In this document: positions 26,690 to 39,725 of the stretch, in pieces
Position numbering within the stretch: position 1 is the stretch's first letter
Layout: each line of letters starts with the position of its first letter
Assembly: GCA_963920665.1 (NCBI GenBank)
Contig: OY987268.1
Location: 8,310,501-8,374,500, forward strand
DNA from: Straminergon stramineum
Taxonomy: Eukaryota; Streptophyta; Bryopsida; Hypnales; Calliergonaceae
Length of the DNA stretch: 64,000 bases
Direction: 5' to 3'
The notes under the pieces: generated by a model
The model's input: the letters and a program-made list of their open reading frames with translations, nothing else
Databases searched by the model: none
What the model was told of the DNA's origin: nothing
Translations under genes and position numbers: made by a program

Positions 26690-29340
26690 TCATTTCTTCC
26701 GTGATGCTTCTCCTTTTCTGGGCTGCCCCCCTCCTATAGGGGGATTCGGTTTGGGCACTTGCTGCATGGTTCCCTTCGTAGCCTTTACAGTGGTGACCAC
26801 TTCTGTTGGCTTTGGTGTTGGCTTCAAGGTCCTTGTCACTCGATTGATGCGAGATGAAGATCCCTTAGATGGAAGATTTTCAACCTGATTGCACATAATA
26901 CCACTGTACATACTATTAGAACTAAATGATAAAACACTATAATAAGAGAGAGATACAAAATGTCCAATACAATGTCTAAAACAACACACCAATGTCTACC
27001 TCCCATCTATGTTCTTGTCCCGTCCAACATGAAAAATACCTCTCGAGGGTTGGATTGCTCTGCCAAGGCAATAGGAGTACCCTCTTCCTTGTCGGATGCA
27101 GGCTGAGCCTCTATGGCATATGGATCCGCAAGGACGTCCACGGGAGCGCTCACCATGTTATCAACAAGCGTTGCAGGGGGGTTAAGGGCCACTCCGTCAA
27201 GGCCGGGAGTGGTATCCACAGTAGCATCAACCTCACTCTGTTCGGGATCAATGTCTCTTGCGTTGTCCGGGGGATGGTCCATCAAATAGTCAACCTCAGG
27301 CTCCGCGTCCTCATCTGCATCCACGCCAACGTCTGCACCAACTTCACCAGCTTGCACAGCATTGGTTCTATCTCCATCAACGTCACCTGCAGTAGTGTTG
27401 TGACTGTCAAAGACTTGGGGAATATCGGTGCAGACGTTGCCCTGCAAGAGTGCCAGGCCTGCGGGTGTTGATGCAAGCATCTGATGCTGTACACTGTCAC
27501 GGCCAAAGGATTGCACAAGCAAACGGATCAAGTTAGTCATCTTAGCAAGACGATCTCCAATCTCTGATGTTGCTGCACGCACTCCCTTGATGTCCTGGGG
27601 GGATGCATATCGGATGTTTGCATTGCGGAGCTCTTTTTCACGCCAGGCAAACTCTTCTTTGGTGGCACGATGAAGCTCATCATCCTGGGGTATGCGTTCC
27701 AGTTTCAGAGTCTGCCAATTATACATCACAAACTCATTGTTAGTCTAAAGAAACAATAAAGAAAACATAAGATGCACATGTAGACATCGGTGAGGAAATA
27801 AATAGGAGGCCACTTGTCAACACCCATGCTTATACATGCATCATAACAACATGAACTAATGTTGGTACGGACAACAAATTTAGCATAGAAACATTGAAAC
27901 AACACTTAGAGTGAAGTACATGTTACCAACTCCCCCATCAGACGCTTCTCTATGGACCTCATCTGGGTTTCCTTGTTGTTCTTAGACTTTGAAACTGCAC
28001 GCATGTGCATTGACTTCTCTTGAGCCTTTGCTGATCTACACTTCGCTCCGAGCATTTCCCAAACCGAGGGGTCCAAGCCCACGGGCATAGGCAAATCAAG
28101 GTCAATGAGCCTCATGAGGTTGTGGCATACATTGATCAAAGTCTTCGTCATAAACTGAGCATACCAGCCTAGGTTGATCTCAAGACCACCTTTTTAACAG
28201 TCCAGTCTGGTGGGGCAACAAAATCAAGTGAACTTAGAGTCCAAAGTACTGAGTCATCTGATAAATTGACATCTTCCTCAACACTGAAACGTCCGAGACA
28301 ACATGTGGACGTCTGTTGCACCAACACCAAAACGCAAACCATTACAACAACTCCAATGTCAATTAATACCTGCTGCCACGCGTTCAAAGAACCGCATCTT
28401 GTCCTTCATTGGCTGGTTGCCCCACCCATATGCCGGGTGGAGATCCTTTGCAAATGACTTCATGTCATTTGCAAGATATTCAGCGGCTTTTCCGTAAAGA
28501 TTGCCACGTCGGTCCACCTTCACTACTTGCTTATCCACCTTTGTAGTGTCCTCCTTCTTCATGGTCCGTTTCACACGATTTGAGGGTGGATTTGGAGGTG
28601 GAGTTCGCTCCTTTTCCAACATCAGTGTGTTGGGATCATCGTCTGAGGACGAAGATGAATCCCCTTCCTCGGACATTTGCCTGTGCCATGAAGACCACAA
28701 AGTCAAACCAAGAACATCTCTGTTGCATAAAGACATACGACGTCTTCATCGATGTCTAGAACAATGTCTACATCAACGTCTCATGACAAAGCCGGTGTTG
28801 GAATCAGTGTCTACTAGCAAAATTACGTTGAAGTGAGACTCACTTGACAACACCTCAATCAGCTGAATGGACTTCACATGGACTCACGGTGTCATGCTAC
28901 TACAGGCAAGCATTCTCTAAGAAAACCTGAAATTGGAAACAAAGGGACAAAATGAAAGCACAAACTTGGATTTTGAGGGATCATCCGAGTCATCGCTGGA
29001 ACCCTCATACTCCACTTCATCTTCCGGGTCAGACTCCTCCACCTCCTCTTGTGCCATGCGCGCTCGACGCTTCTTCAATGGTGGACTCCTCGCAGCAGCC
29101 TTCCCCTTCCCCTTCTCTTGTTGGCGGCTTGTCACTTGCCACTTGTCATTGCCATTCTTGGAGCGCTTCTTCGGGGATGAAAGATTCTGGACCACTTGAC
29201 GTAGCCTAGCATCTGATAAAATTCCACGGCCATGTTGTGACTCTAGTCCACGCTTCATTGGCAATTTCGAACGATTTGGTGCCATTCTTGGTTCTGATGA
29301 AGGCCACTTCACAAAATCTTCACCTGCTACCTGGAACAAA
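26690..29340 (-). CDS. TNP1/TNPA-like CACTA accessory protein
   Basis: Exons in transcription order: one within about 29340-28990, one within about 28680-28390, then 28283-28190, 28154-27927, 27711-27040 and 26884-26690 (TGA). The last four join in frame by GT-AG sites; the upstream joins are unresolved. The N-terminal part is basic and Ser/Pro-rich with PLKKRRAR (a likely nuclear signal), then acidic repeats. The middle has a W-G-N-Q-P-M-K-D-K segment and DDSVLWTL, resembling the DNA-binding region of plant Ptta/En/Spm (Transposase_24) proteins. Then come a charged, possibly coiled-coil stretch (WEMLGAKCRSAKAQEKS) and an acidic region with a basic tail. Family assignment rests on context plus these weak motifs. 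It is transcribed away from TNP2. A further 5' exon may lie at 30.83-31.12 kb. Confidence 0.5.
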
Positions 29341-29540
29341 CATGCCAGGAAAAACACCAAACGGGATCATTGTGACACTTCCTAAACATCACCTATGGCG
29401 CCCGAAGCTAAACATGCAGCACTTCACATGGCTGAGACGTCTATTACAACATCAGTCTCAATATCTAGACATCGTTCTAGGGTTCATTCACGTGACCTTC
29501 ATATACTTCAAGATATCGAAAAGGATTTTAGTTCAAAAAC

Positions 29541-30068
29541 TCGCGGAGACAAGGCAACAAGAAGACGAAAAGAAGTTCACAAATGAAAACCAAAATCTCA
29601 GCTCTAGCTACAGAAGGGGTCCAGAGGGTGTCGACAAGGCAGCAGGATCAATGCTCGGACCAATGTCCACAACAACGTTGAGACATCCGATAGGACGTCT
29701 AAGAGAACACTCTGTGCTCGTGACCAACCTCGAGGGTTGGATTTCCACCATCACCCAAGCGTCCCCAAAAATCACTGTAAAACTGGAGTTGATGAGGAAA
29801 ACACTCGCGGAGACAAGGCAACAAGAAGACGAAAAGAAGTTCACAAATGAAAACCAAAATCTCAGCTCCAGCTACAGAAGGGGTCCAGAGGGTGTCGACA
29901 GGGCAGCAGGATCAACACTCAGACCAATGTCCACAACAACGTTGAGACATCCGACAGGACGTCTAAGAGAACACTCTGCGCTCGTGACCAACCTCGAGGG
30001 TTGGATTTCCACCATCACCCAAGCATCCCCAAAAATCACTGTAAAACTGGAGTTGATGAGGAAAACAC
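29541..30068. repeat. 264-bp tandem duplication
   Basis: Two nearly identical copies, 29541-29804 and 29805-30068, with a third partial start at 30069. Since 264 is divisible by 3, a 382-codon plus-strand frame (29237-30385) stays open across both. That frame overlaps the opposite-strand TNP1-like exon and has no recognisable domain, so I do not call it a gene. Confidence 0.85.
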
Positions 30069-30489
30069 TCGCGAAAGACAAGGCAGCGACGAAAACTTAC
30101 ACACCTTCCGCCGTGACGCTCACACCCTTGTGCTTCTCCAGCGACCTTCACACCCTTGCCGCAACCCACGGTACGCAACCCGCAACCTCGATCACTCCAC
30201 CACAATCTGGAAACTACGTTGCCTCGCCCATCACCCAAGGCTCTTCCGAATTTCAAAGGCTCCTCCGAATTGCAAAGCTAGACAAAATTCGAGAACATAG
30301 AAGCAACAAGCAAGCACATTGCGAAAAAAGAGAAAACACTACGGTGTTGCTGAAGATATCTAAAATGAGTATTGTAAAACGCTAATGGATGGGGATGGAT
30401 GAACACCAAGCCGCCAAAGGAGATGAACATCATAATTATCAATTGCACCGACCGTGATTGATGCCCATCAAGTAAAAAATTCAAATTCT

Positions 30490-30665
30490 GCCGCCGCATG
30501 GGAGGGACCGACAGCGGCGGAGGTGTAGGCAGGCTGCGGGAGCGGAAGGGAGTCGGCTGCGGGAGCGACCGGCGCAGAGGCGTTGCGCCCACCGGCGGGA
30601 GGGCTACGGCAGGAGGGCTCAGCACCGGCGGCCAAGGCACAAGGCCCACCCGGCCTTACTCCCAG
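30490..30665. other. GC-rich island in element B
   Basis: About 175 bp of GC-rich sequence (GGCGGAGG, GGCTGCGGGAGCGG repeated as GGCTGCGGGAGCGACC) within an otherwise AT-rich element. It could be promoter-proximal or 5' UTR sequence of the divergent element genes. No gene seen. Confidence 0.4.
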
Positions 30666-30829
30666 AAGCATGGATGTCCAAGAACAAGGCCAAGGCGCCA
30701 AACCCTAGAACCTCACCTGTCCCTCTCATGATTCCTGTGCATTTTCTCCTCAGGCAATCACTCTCAACCTCTGTCTAAAACCCCAACACCATAGTGTCCA
30801 AACAGTGAAGGTGTGTGGTAAAGAGAGTT

Positions 30830-31117
30830 GGTTACCTTCTTCTTCTTCGGAATTCGTTGCAAGGGTGTTGCAATTTCATCGACTAACTCACTTGGATTGT
30901 GTAGGCGGCTACTTCTATGGAGTTTTTGGGTGGATGCAGTGGGCGCCTCAACTGCCTCCATTGTTGAGGTGAGTGATGCGGCCATAACCCCCTCCAAAAA
31001 GTTCTTGAAAATGCTGAGACCTGCATTATCCGTGTCAAGATTATGATCTCCTTCTGCTAAAGCTCCTTCTCCACTTGGAAACGGAAGACAACTATGCGCA
31101 CCTGAGTGAAGTGTCAT
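30830..31117 (-). CDS. possible 5' exon of the TNP1-like gene
   Basis: An open frame from an ATG at 31117 encodes a Ser/Thr-rich segment followed by HRSSRLHNPSELVDE and a basic KKKK stretch. It runs up to a GTAACC donor near 30830. It shares strand with the TNP1-like exons and could be their first coding exon, but I could not prove a phase-consistent join across 1.5 kb. Confidence 0.35.
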
Positions 31118-31417
31118 GTTGCACACAAAAAATTGCTCTCAATTCCAAAGCTAAAGTTCTGAACAGTCTGCAGAAGATGCATTAGGGTTCCACGCGGCAG
31201 GTAGAAGTAGGCGTCCACCTTTTTAGGGTTCCGTAGTCACGATTGTTGACTGTCGCTAGAATGAAGATCTGTGGCATCACGATGTTGTATACAACATCAT
31301 AACGTCCATTCCAATGTCTTCTAAGACATCTAAGAGCCCCAGGTGGCACGCCTTTTTAAACCATTTCTGTCAAAATAGATGACAACAACAGTAGTATAAT
31401 ATAATTTCAAAATCTTG

Positions 31418-31483
31418 GAGGCCTACACATGTTTGCATATTTTTTTTTATTTTATGAGGATGCTTGGAGGCCTACACATGTTT
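31418..31483. repeat. minisatellite flank interrupted by element C (left part)
   Basis: CTTGGAGGCCTACACATGTT occurs twice here, separated by a T-rich spacer and TTTATGAGGATG. The same unit continues at 53533-53590 on the other side of element C, and a diverged one lies near 53950. Element C therefore inserted into a pre-existing tandem repeat of element B. Confidence 0.8.
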
Positions 31484-32651
31484 ATGCCATATTTAACTAC
31501 TTTTGGGCTATTGAAAGTCCAAAATTAAGAAAACGCAGAAATCTCCCGATGCATGGTGTAAGGCATTACAACGGGAGATTTCCAGATACTCTGAAGTTAA
31601 TTTTTGTAAGTATGTTGCATGGCTCCCGATAGGTCAATTAAAGCACATGAATGTGCATCTCAGGATATACATTAACTGTAAATGATGAAGTAAATAGGGC
31701 TCGCATGGATTTATTCTAAGCAATACATCGGGAGATATCTAGATACACAGAAGTTTAGGTTTCCTTGAGGGTGGTGCCAGGCCCCATAAGTTCACGAACA
31801 TACATGTTAGGGAAGATTGAAACTCTGAATGATGAAGTAATTGCTACCACTTGGAATGGAGGTGGGGAGTAAGTTACCTGGAAATCTCCCGATGGAGTGC
31901 AAGCCTTGTAAGGCTAGCACGATCATTTTGTATACCAGAACATTCAGGTCTTATGCATCTTATGCCCTCCTAAAGTATTCCGGGCATGAACAATGAATGT
32001 AAAAACTTGGCCTTCATTGATATCAACAAAGTCGTTCGAAACATAAACATTTGAAAGCATAGAGGTAGAAGATTCCAAAGAATGACAAGACCAAGTCATT
32101 TGAAATGGAACAGAACGAATGAAAATGAATATTGGAAATAGTAACTTACAATGCAAGAAAGAAGGAAATTGTCTTGCAACATTTTAATTATCGCTTAAGA
32201 GATCAAGTACAAGAAAATATTGAAAAGCAAAGCCAATGGAGTGCCAGCACCTGCTATGACTAAGAAATGGGATTGGGAGGTTGCACTGCAGGAATAAAAA
32301 GAACACATTCCGGTCTTCATGAATAAAGTGAAGGCATTCACACCACAAAAGATTTCACAAGAACCGCTGGTCCCTAACTAAACCTTGAAAGACAAGAAAC
32401 CATATGTGGACACGCAGGCTCCCACTTTCGCGCCCGTCCGAAGGAAACATCGGGAGATCTCCCGATGGCCCTGCCAATACCACGTCGACCAAAACCAAGG
32501 ATCGGGAGATCAACTGATAGCTGTGCCACTATGCGGCCAATAAAAACAAAGCATCGGGAGATCTCCCGAAAGGCCTGCCACAATTACGAAAGATAAAGAA
32601 GCAAATTGGGAGATCTCCTAATAGCCATAAAGATCAGGACACAATAATCGA
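31484..32651. other. left terminal region of element C
   Basis: Contains the left inverted repeat, then scattered perfect and degenerate palindromes (near 31540, 31575, 31870, 32450, 32505, 32560). No gene. It would be the 3' UTR and terminator side of the DUF7869-like gene. Confidence 0.6.
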
Positions 32652-35600
32652 TCAAGGGTCCACCTCGTTTGCCCTATTCAAATTCGCAAGGGCAGCTTCT
32701 CTACTTTTCCTAGGAATAGTCCTTGATTTCGGGTTAACTTTCTTGGACCAAGTCGCGTATACTACAGAAGATGCATCCACCCAAGCGGGAGGTGTATTCT
32801 CAACAACCCACTTCCCGTACCAACAATTTTGGTATCTCAATTTCATTGAACTTTCAGAATTATCCGGTCTCCAATATTGGAGCAGGAACTTCTAGTTGTT
32901 GACATGGCCTTCCTCTCTGCAAACCTCGCACAGTGCTCTTCCTTGCCAAACAGCACAAATTAAGGGGTCTTCGGGTCGGAGTAGAACCCACGAACCTAGA
33001 CGAATATCAACCCAAGGATTGAAGCTTTCCCTTGGCGCCTCATTTGCGGGTCCGCAATAAGGTTCCAATTCCTCTACCTCTGGAAGGATGTCAACAGGAT
33101 TAACTGTCGGCTCCTGGGTAGATGGATTTTGCACCCTCCAATCGTACTTTGGCCAGAAGCCTTCAACCAATTCCGTAGGATAGTCCGGAAGTGGCTCCTT
33201 TACCTCACGCAACACACGCTTCCAATACTCGACGTATGGAGAGAAGGCAGTCGCAAATCCCTTGCATTTGGTCATTCCATCTTCCCAGAAGTCAATGTAC
33301 TTCTCCAGTCCTAACAGAATCAAACCCTTGTTCAAGGTTGCTTTCCGTGCCGCTTCCACCGCCTTCTCTTGATTTCCGGATGCTGAGGGAACTTCGCAAC
33401 CCCACATGGGCTTGAAAGGAACAGGTTTAGGGCAACCCGGAGGTAGCTTCAGCCGACCGCTTCGGTCTTTCTTCCACAAGCATCGCGAAGGTCCATCGGA
33501 TGGTAGCCAGTGTGAATCAACTGCTGACTTCTTATATTTCATGACAGGGACTCCATGACAGTCCACATAGAACCGAAAGAGGTGCATCTCCCCTAAACCA
33601 ATCAGTTTAGCAGTGCCGTTGCACAGGTATCCCTTGACAAAGGACTTGAAATCCGCCACCTCTTGGATGAATTCTGGCATAAATGTCAATTCTTGGGACT
33701 CCATGAAGGCTTTCATAAGGTCCGCGACGACAAATGTATTCTTGCTCTTCAAAGCCTTGGACAGGTGGCTAAAATATGCATCAATGTCCTCGTGAGTATA
33801 TCCTACTAGTAGAAAACCCACCTGAATTTCCTAGAATACTCCTCTTGCAGTAAGCAAGGACAAGAACGCCATGAGATACTAGTTCTTGTTATCTTTCGCG
33901 GAGTTGTCAAGCTGAAGATAGAGCTTTTTAGGAAGAGGGCGAGCTCCACGTCGAGCATCCTCGGGAATCAGTTTCAAGGCGTCCATACACCTAGATTTCC
34001 CTCTAAGTAATGCCTCGAACAATGTATTCGCAGGCGGATAGGGGAAAAGGTTGCCAGTCTCCCGAATCGGGGGACCTTCAAGTCGACGAAATAGCTTAGC
34101 CAACGATGAGACAGTGAAGTTCGAGTCGCCTGGCCAGCACGCTGGACCATAATGGGCATATGCACCGTCGGCATGACCATGAGCGACCATACCAGTTACA
34201 CTCATAGGAAGCTGACCCAAACCTTGTGTGGCCTTTGTAGTCACCCGCATTCTTGGAAGAGCCGTCTTCCGTGTATCCATTTTGTCGTGAATGATGCACA
34301 ATATCTCCTCAGGGTTCCTCTTAGATTCTTCACGCCATGTGGCATACAATCGACGGCAGGATGCTTGATGATTCAGATGTTCACCTCGCTGCTTCATGAA
34401 CTCCATGAAGTCCAAGCTTCCTTTTGGTGATTTCAAAATGAATTGCTGCAGTTCATCGCACTTCGTACACTTGGCAAAAGAGCTGCCTACAGGCTTAATG
34501 GAAACGTTATTGAAGTGCTCCTTTTTTATTCTACTAATCGTGGACTAGCTGACTGTATGAAGGCCACACTCCACATTCAACTGCAAGTAGAAAACCCAGA
34601 ATACACATCACATTCAGTTAGGGTATGGAATTCTAAAAGACCGTAAATAACAATCACACTAGCAATAGTGTCGACAAATTATTTCACAAAACGACAGTCA
34701 GGAGAATTTTCGATAGGATAGAAATAAAATCAAGTCCATTGGGAGACATGTATCGGGAGATCTCCCGATGAGGTAGCAATGGGAAAAAGTCCATTCTAAG
34801 ACATGTATCGGGAGATCTCCCGATGAGGTAGCAATGAAAAGAAGTCCATTGTAAGACATTTATCGGGAGATCTCCCGATGAGGTAAGAATGGACAGAAGT
34901 CCATTGTAAGACATGTATCGGGAGATCTCCCGATGAGGTAAGAATGACAAGAAGTCCATGGGGAAACATTTATCGGGAGATATCCCGATGAGGTAGCAAT
35001 GGCAAGAAGTCCATGGGGAAACATTTATCGGGAGATCTCCCGATGAGGTAGCAATGGAAAGAAGTCCATTGTAAGACATTTATCGGGAGATCTCCCGACG
35101 AGCTAGCAATGGAAAGAAGTCCATTGTCAGACATGTATCGGGAGATCTCCCGATGAGGTAAGAATGAAAAGAAGTCCACGGGGAAACATTTATCGGGAGA
35201 TCTCCCGATGAGGTAACAATGGAAAGACGTCCACTGTAATAAGACATGTATCGGGAGATCAACTGATAAGGGCGGACTAAACTGAAGTTTATACAGAGAA
35301 ATGTGTGGTGGAGATGTATCGATGCACTGAACTCCGAAAGAAACCCATCATAATTCTATCCAATCATATAAAAGGTTCAGCAGAATACCTCGTTCGCATC
35401 AGCATGAACGCGCTTCCAGTTGTTTCCCGCAGGCAGGAACTTCAATGTGTCCACTCTCCCATTCCCTATGGACCGCATTTGGTGCGGCATTTGGTCAGCA
35501 GTGTTGTCGATGATGGCTTTCATTGTACCAGTGACTTGCACTGTTCGAAGTCGAGGACGCTTGATCCCTTTGTTCCCGTGGGTCGAGGAAACCACTCCTT

Positions 35601-36729
35601 GCTTGTACAAATCCATGTAATTGTGATAGGTGGACTTCGGTACTCCGTGAATAGTGTACCATGCAGTGGCACAAACTTCATATCCTTCCAAAGTAATATA
35701 TTTCCGCTTCCGCGTCCAATCCACACTATGCAATTGCCCGCCAGCAGCGATTCCATAATCTCGACGCTCTTCAAAAGACTTCGAAAAATATCTCTGTCTG
35801 ACCATCAACGATTTTGCCTGGGGAAAAAACTGGCAGCAATGACTGTCGCAGCATTTCTCTGAACTGACCTTCCGAATTTCATCGTCGCTAGTTTTATGAG
35901 TGAACTGTGTCTCTGTATGACAAAGGGAGGGTTGACGAACTATGAATCGATACGGCGCCTTCTCTCTTCCACCCAGATACGCTAGCGGATCTTGTACATC
36001 AAGAAAGGCACGAAAGTGCTCCACCGTGTCCTTCAAACTTCGACCATTAGGGAACCAGCACTCTGAAATTGGCCAGCGAGCGTGGGTCATGATTACATCA
36101 TGATCACCCAGGAAAACGTCAAGGACGGTCACACCTACGTGCCCCTCACCAAGGGTAGTATTCTGGAAACAATCGTCCGGCCTCCAACAATTTATTTGTC
36201 CGAATGACAGTAACACACCCACTGCATCATTTCGATGAACCTCCAGCCCAGTCCATTTCTCCAGTCGAATAAATGGACTCGAATCGAAATGGGGATCTTC
36301 AGTACATTTAACAACGTCCGCGGCACTCCACAACACCGTCCGGTTCAGGACATCTGAGAGCGTTGTAAAACCCCTTTGGCAAGGTGTGACCCTAAAATAC
36401 TGAGCTTCAACGATAAACGATGACGGCCGTATGAGAACAAATATCCACGGCTCGAATGGAATAGGAACTCTGAGCCACTCGCCCTGAGGTCTTGCCTCCA
36501 CTACAGACCCTACTCTGACTTCACCAAATCCTCGATGATAAAGCTTAACCACGTCCCCTACATTCAATGGTGAAGTCCGTGCGCAAGACTCTTGTGACTC
36601 ACCCTCGTCAGCACCATCGCCAATAAATGGCGTAATTGCATAATCCATCGCCTCTGAGACCGAATCCATTGCCTCTGAGACCAAATCCATCGACTCTTCC
36701 CCACTGTTGATTGAAACCATATCTCCCAT
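32652..36729 (-). pseudogene. DUF7869-like transposase candidate, four in-frame TAGs
   Basis: Two exons, 36729-35389 and 34580-32652 (TGA), joined in phase 0 across an intron that holds the 55-bp palindrome array. Together they give 1,089 codons. Residues about 356-380 form a putative HTH (VPKSTYHNYMDLY), preceded by a Cys/His cluster (KCCDSHCCQF). The second exon has FAKCTKC (possible zinc site), HDKMD (546-549), LQLDNSAKDNKN (Asp672) and VGYTHEDIDAYFS (His710-Asp714). The order HDKMD, DN...KN, THEDID is what I know from DUF7869 proteins, thought to have an RNase-H fold and to be transposon-encoded. These Asp/Glu residues are the natural catalytic candidates. In-frame TAGs lie at 34545-34547, 33879-33881, 33831-33833 and 32892-32894; otherwise the frame is undamaged. 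The start at 36729 is tentative and an upstream exon is possible. Confidence 0.7.
34754..35262. repeat. 55-bp tandem array built on the palindrome
   Basis: Palindromes start at 34754, 34809, 34864, 34919 and 34974 and continue to 35250 at about 55-bp spacing, roughly ten units. The spacer contains AGAAGTCCATTGTAAGACAT. One unit has TATCCC in place of TCTCCC, and the last is half-degenerate (GGAGATCAACTGATA). The array lies entirely in the intron of the DUF7869-like gene. Confidence 0.9.
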
Positions 36730-36834
36730 AGGTTCTGGATCTATATATCTACAAAATAAAGGACCCAACGTTGAAGTTAGAAAAGTCAATTCCAAATGAC
36801 AGTGTCCACAATAAGTTAGGGTCAGTCACTACAA

Positions 36835-37700
36835 ATTCATCGGGAGATCTCCCGATGGAAGGACTCTCCAGTAGAAAATATTTGCAGTCGAAGAAACCAG
36901 TAATATTATGAATAGAAATATTCGATCCCACCACTCCAGTAAAGTCATCCGAACATCAAACAATCTCACAATATGAATGCCCAAGAGAACCCGAGAGTGG
37001 AAGATGTCTGGACAGAAGTCTCCCGTCTCCGAATAACACAAGACCATCGGGAGATCTCCCAATGGACCCGACAACCACGGACCGTAACATTTCATCGGGA
37101 GATCTCCCGATGGACCCAACAACCACGGACCGTAACATTTCATCGGGAGATCTCCCGATGGATTCGACAACCACGGACCGTAACATTTCATCGGGAGATC
37201 TCCCGATGGACCCGACAACCACGGACCAAAACATTTCATCGGGAGATCTCCCGATGGACCCGACAACCACGGACCAAAACATTTCATCGGGAGATCTCCC
37301 GATGGACCCGACAACCACGGACCGTAACATTTCATCGGGAGATCTCCCGATGGACCCGACAACCACGGACCGTAACATTTCATCGGGAGATCTCCCGATG
37401 GACCCGACAACCACGGACCGTAACATTTCATCGGGAGATCTCCCGATGGACCCGACAACCACGGACCAAAACATTTCATCGGGAGATCTCCCGATGGACC
37501 CGACAACCACGGACCAAAACATTTCATCGGGAGATCTCCCGATGGACTCGACAACCACGGACCAAAACATTTCATCGGGAGATCTCTTGATGGACCCGAC
37601 AACCACGGACCAAAACATTTCATCGGGAGATCTCCTGATGGACTTGACAACCATGGACCAAAACATTTCATCGGGAGATCTCCTGATGCACCCAGCCCGA
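36835..37700. repeat. 48-bp tandem array built on the palindrome
   Basis: From about 37047 to 37690, a 48-bp unit repeats about 13 times: the 20-bp palindrome followed by GACCCGACAACCACGGACC and then GTAACATTT or AAAACATTT. Because 48 is divisible by 3 there are long open frames on both strands, translated as repeats of about 16 residues. I regard these as non-coding. It lies upstream of the mapped DUF7869-like exons. Confidence 0.9.
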
Positions 37701-37779
37701 AAATATGAAGCAATTCAATGGCAGATCTCAACATTCAAAATAAAAATGAGGTTCCCATTCCCAAGCGGAATGATTCCTG

Positions 37780-38300
37780 AAAGAAGTCAGCGGGAGATCT
37801 CCCGATGATTGCCAATCGGACTGCTTCCACACTCAAATCATACAGCGATCTCCTCATGATCTTCTCGTACTTGGATGGACTGACGTCATCGGGATATGTC
37901 CCGATGATATTGGAAATTCCCGTACACTTCGTTCATCGGGAGATCTCCCGTTGAGAATGCTGAATTTACGTTTCCCAATATCATCTGGAGATCTGGCGAT
38001 GATAATGCAGAAATTTAGATTACTCAAATCAACGGGAGATCTCCCGTTGATCTTGCAAAATCTCCGTTTTCAAAAGTCATCGGGAGATCTCCCGATGTTC
38101 TCCTTGCGGATTGTCCAAGGATGTCGTCCGATTGACCTAGACGAACTCCACTGGTCATCCTCGAAATACAGTTCCAGAATTATGGCACTGTAGAGACATC
38201 GGGAGATCTCCCGATAATAAAGTAATTCACAAGAAGTCCGCCAAGGAATCAACGGGAGATCTCCCGATGGCGCGAATCCAAGAAATCCGTACAATACCAA
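37780..38300. repeat. dispersed palindrome cluster
   Basis: Eight or so perfect or near-perfect copies of the palindrome at irregular spacing (about 37793, 37888, 37938, 37985, 38033, 38082, 38200, 38252) in unrelated unique sequence. After 38.3 kb the palindrome is absent until 44.6 kb. Confidence 0.8.
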
Positions 38301-39288
38301 ATGCGATTCGTAGGGCCGTCTATACGCGTAATATACGACTATACGAACTGCCTGCTGGGTGAAGACTACAGTACTTCCTCCTTGCTCTCGACGTCTGGTT
38401 TGTACTCTGCTATAGACACTTGCATCAAAGTTTTACTTTAGGAAACAATCATTCCGCTTCAGTGATACGGAGTTCCAAATCTATGATCTCGCCATCCTGC
38501 ATAGGCCACAAACTAGCGACGTGAAATCGGTGTACTTCGTAATTGTTCACAAATGCGCGCATTCACTCGCATCTGTGAAGACGGACTTCGAGGTGAATCA
38601 ATCAGAAATCCATCGGCACCCCCTACAGATGCACAGGTTCCACATTCCGACGAAGACGACATTGACACTCATCACATCCTCCTACTCACTCAGTTTGCGA
38701 TTCCACTGCATTGTCACTCTGGGCATCATCAGTCCATCACTGCATTTTCGTCATTCTAGAATTCTACAACTCAACGAACCACTGCGAAAAAAAGAGAATG
38801 ATACCTACAGTGAAGGGCTGCGAAAAGCAATCGACTAAACCTCCTGCGCCAACGCACTTGAACTTACAATTTCCCACTCTGGTCACCTTCATTCCACTAC
38901 TTCGTTCACGTCTGCGAAAGAGAGAAAGACCGCGGTCGTTGGGGGTCATCACAAACCTCAAATCTGGAATTCGTATTTCCCGCCTAAATTTGACAAGGGC
39001 GCTATGTTCCTACATTTCGGATTCTCTGAGCACTCTTAATGGTCGTGCACGACTGTGTGCAGGCTAAATCTGAAGATGCGGTCTTCTCTAAGATTGTTGA
39101 CTACAGTCTTGGAGGGCGTGCCAGCCTGCCAGCTTCAATGCTGCGGATGTGTTCGTCAGAATTTGATAATGGCTCAAATATACCAAGGGGCACAATGTCC
39201 GTGTGGGTCTTCAAGTGGATTCTTCCTCTGATTCTTCAAAGGGCCTGCTTTCAATGTGCTGCTTCTGGTCCGTTAGGTCTCCCTCTGC

Positions 39289-39450
39289 GACTTTTTTTTT
39301 TTTTTTTTTCTGAAACAAATGAATGTGATTTCATTGCAAAAGTAAAAAATACAAACCCAACAGCCACAGGTGGCCTGAAGGGAGAACAAGCAGCAACAAC
39401 ATCCACACAACTAATGATCGGACAGAGGGACGGACTGCAACGACACAATC
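39289..39450 (-). mobile_element. SINE-like copy, poly(A) tail on minus strand
   Basis: Begins with an uninterrupted run of about 17 T, then TTTCATTGCAAAAGTAAAAA and CAGCCACAGGTGGCCTG. This is the reverse-complement order of the motifs at 18655-18795. The tail and shared body suggest a retroposed short element inserted in element C. Confidence 0.55.
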
Positions 39451-39725
39451 AAGCCGCAACGTCGGGAGAGGCCGGGGATCTCCCTCTATGACTAAATACT
39501 CTTGGGTTCGGCATCTTCTAACTGTACGTTATTAACTTTGCTCCACTATTACTGCATGCGATCTAGCACATGAATTCAAGCCATTTAAAACACATCCACA
39601 CACGTGTATTTTATTGTTATGAAAAAGTCATACTCATAATCATTAAGTTGCCCGAAGTACTGGTCCCTTCATGCACGTTTTCAATTATTTCACCCCACTT
39701 ACTTAAAGTTCCATGACTTACCTCA

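Noticed and set aside
29237..30385. 382-codon plus-strand frame
   Set aside because: It overlaps a minus-strand exon of the TNP1-like gene, spans a duplication and shows no recognisable domain.
34754..37700. CRISPR-like arrays of repeats and spacers
   Set aside because: The repeats are 20-bp palindromes, but the spacers within each array are themselves near-identical, so these are tandem repeats. The context is a plant transposon.
36829..37808. Long open frames on both strands across the 48-bp array
   Set aside because: They exist only because the unit length is divisible by three and contains no stop. They are pure repeat translations with no unique sequence and lie outside the phase-joined exons.
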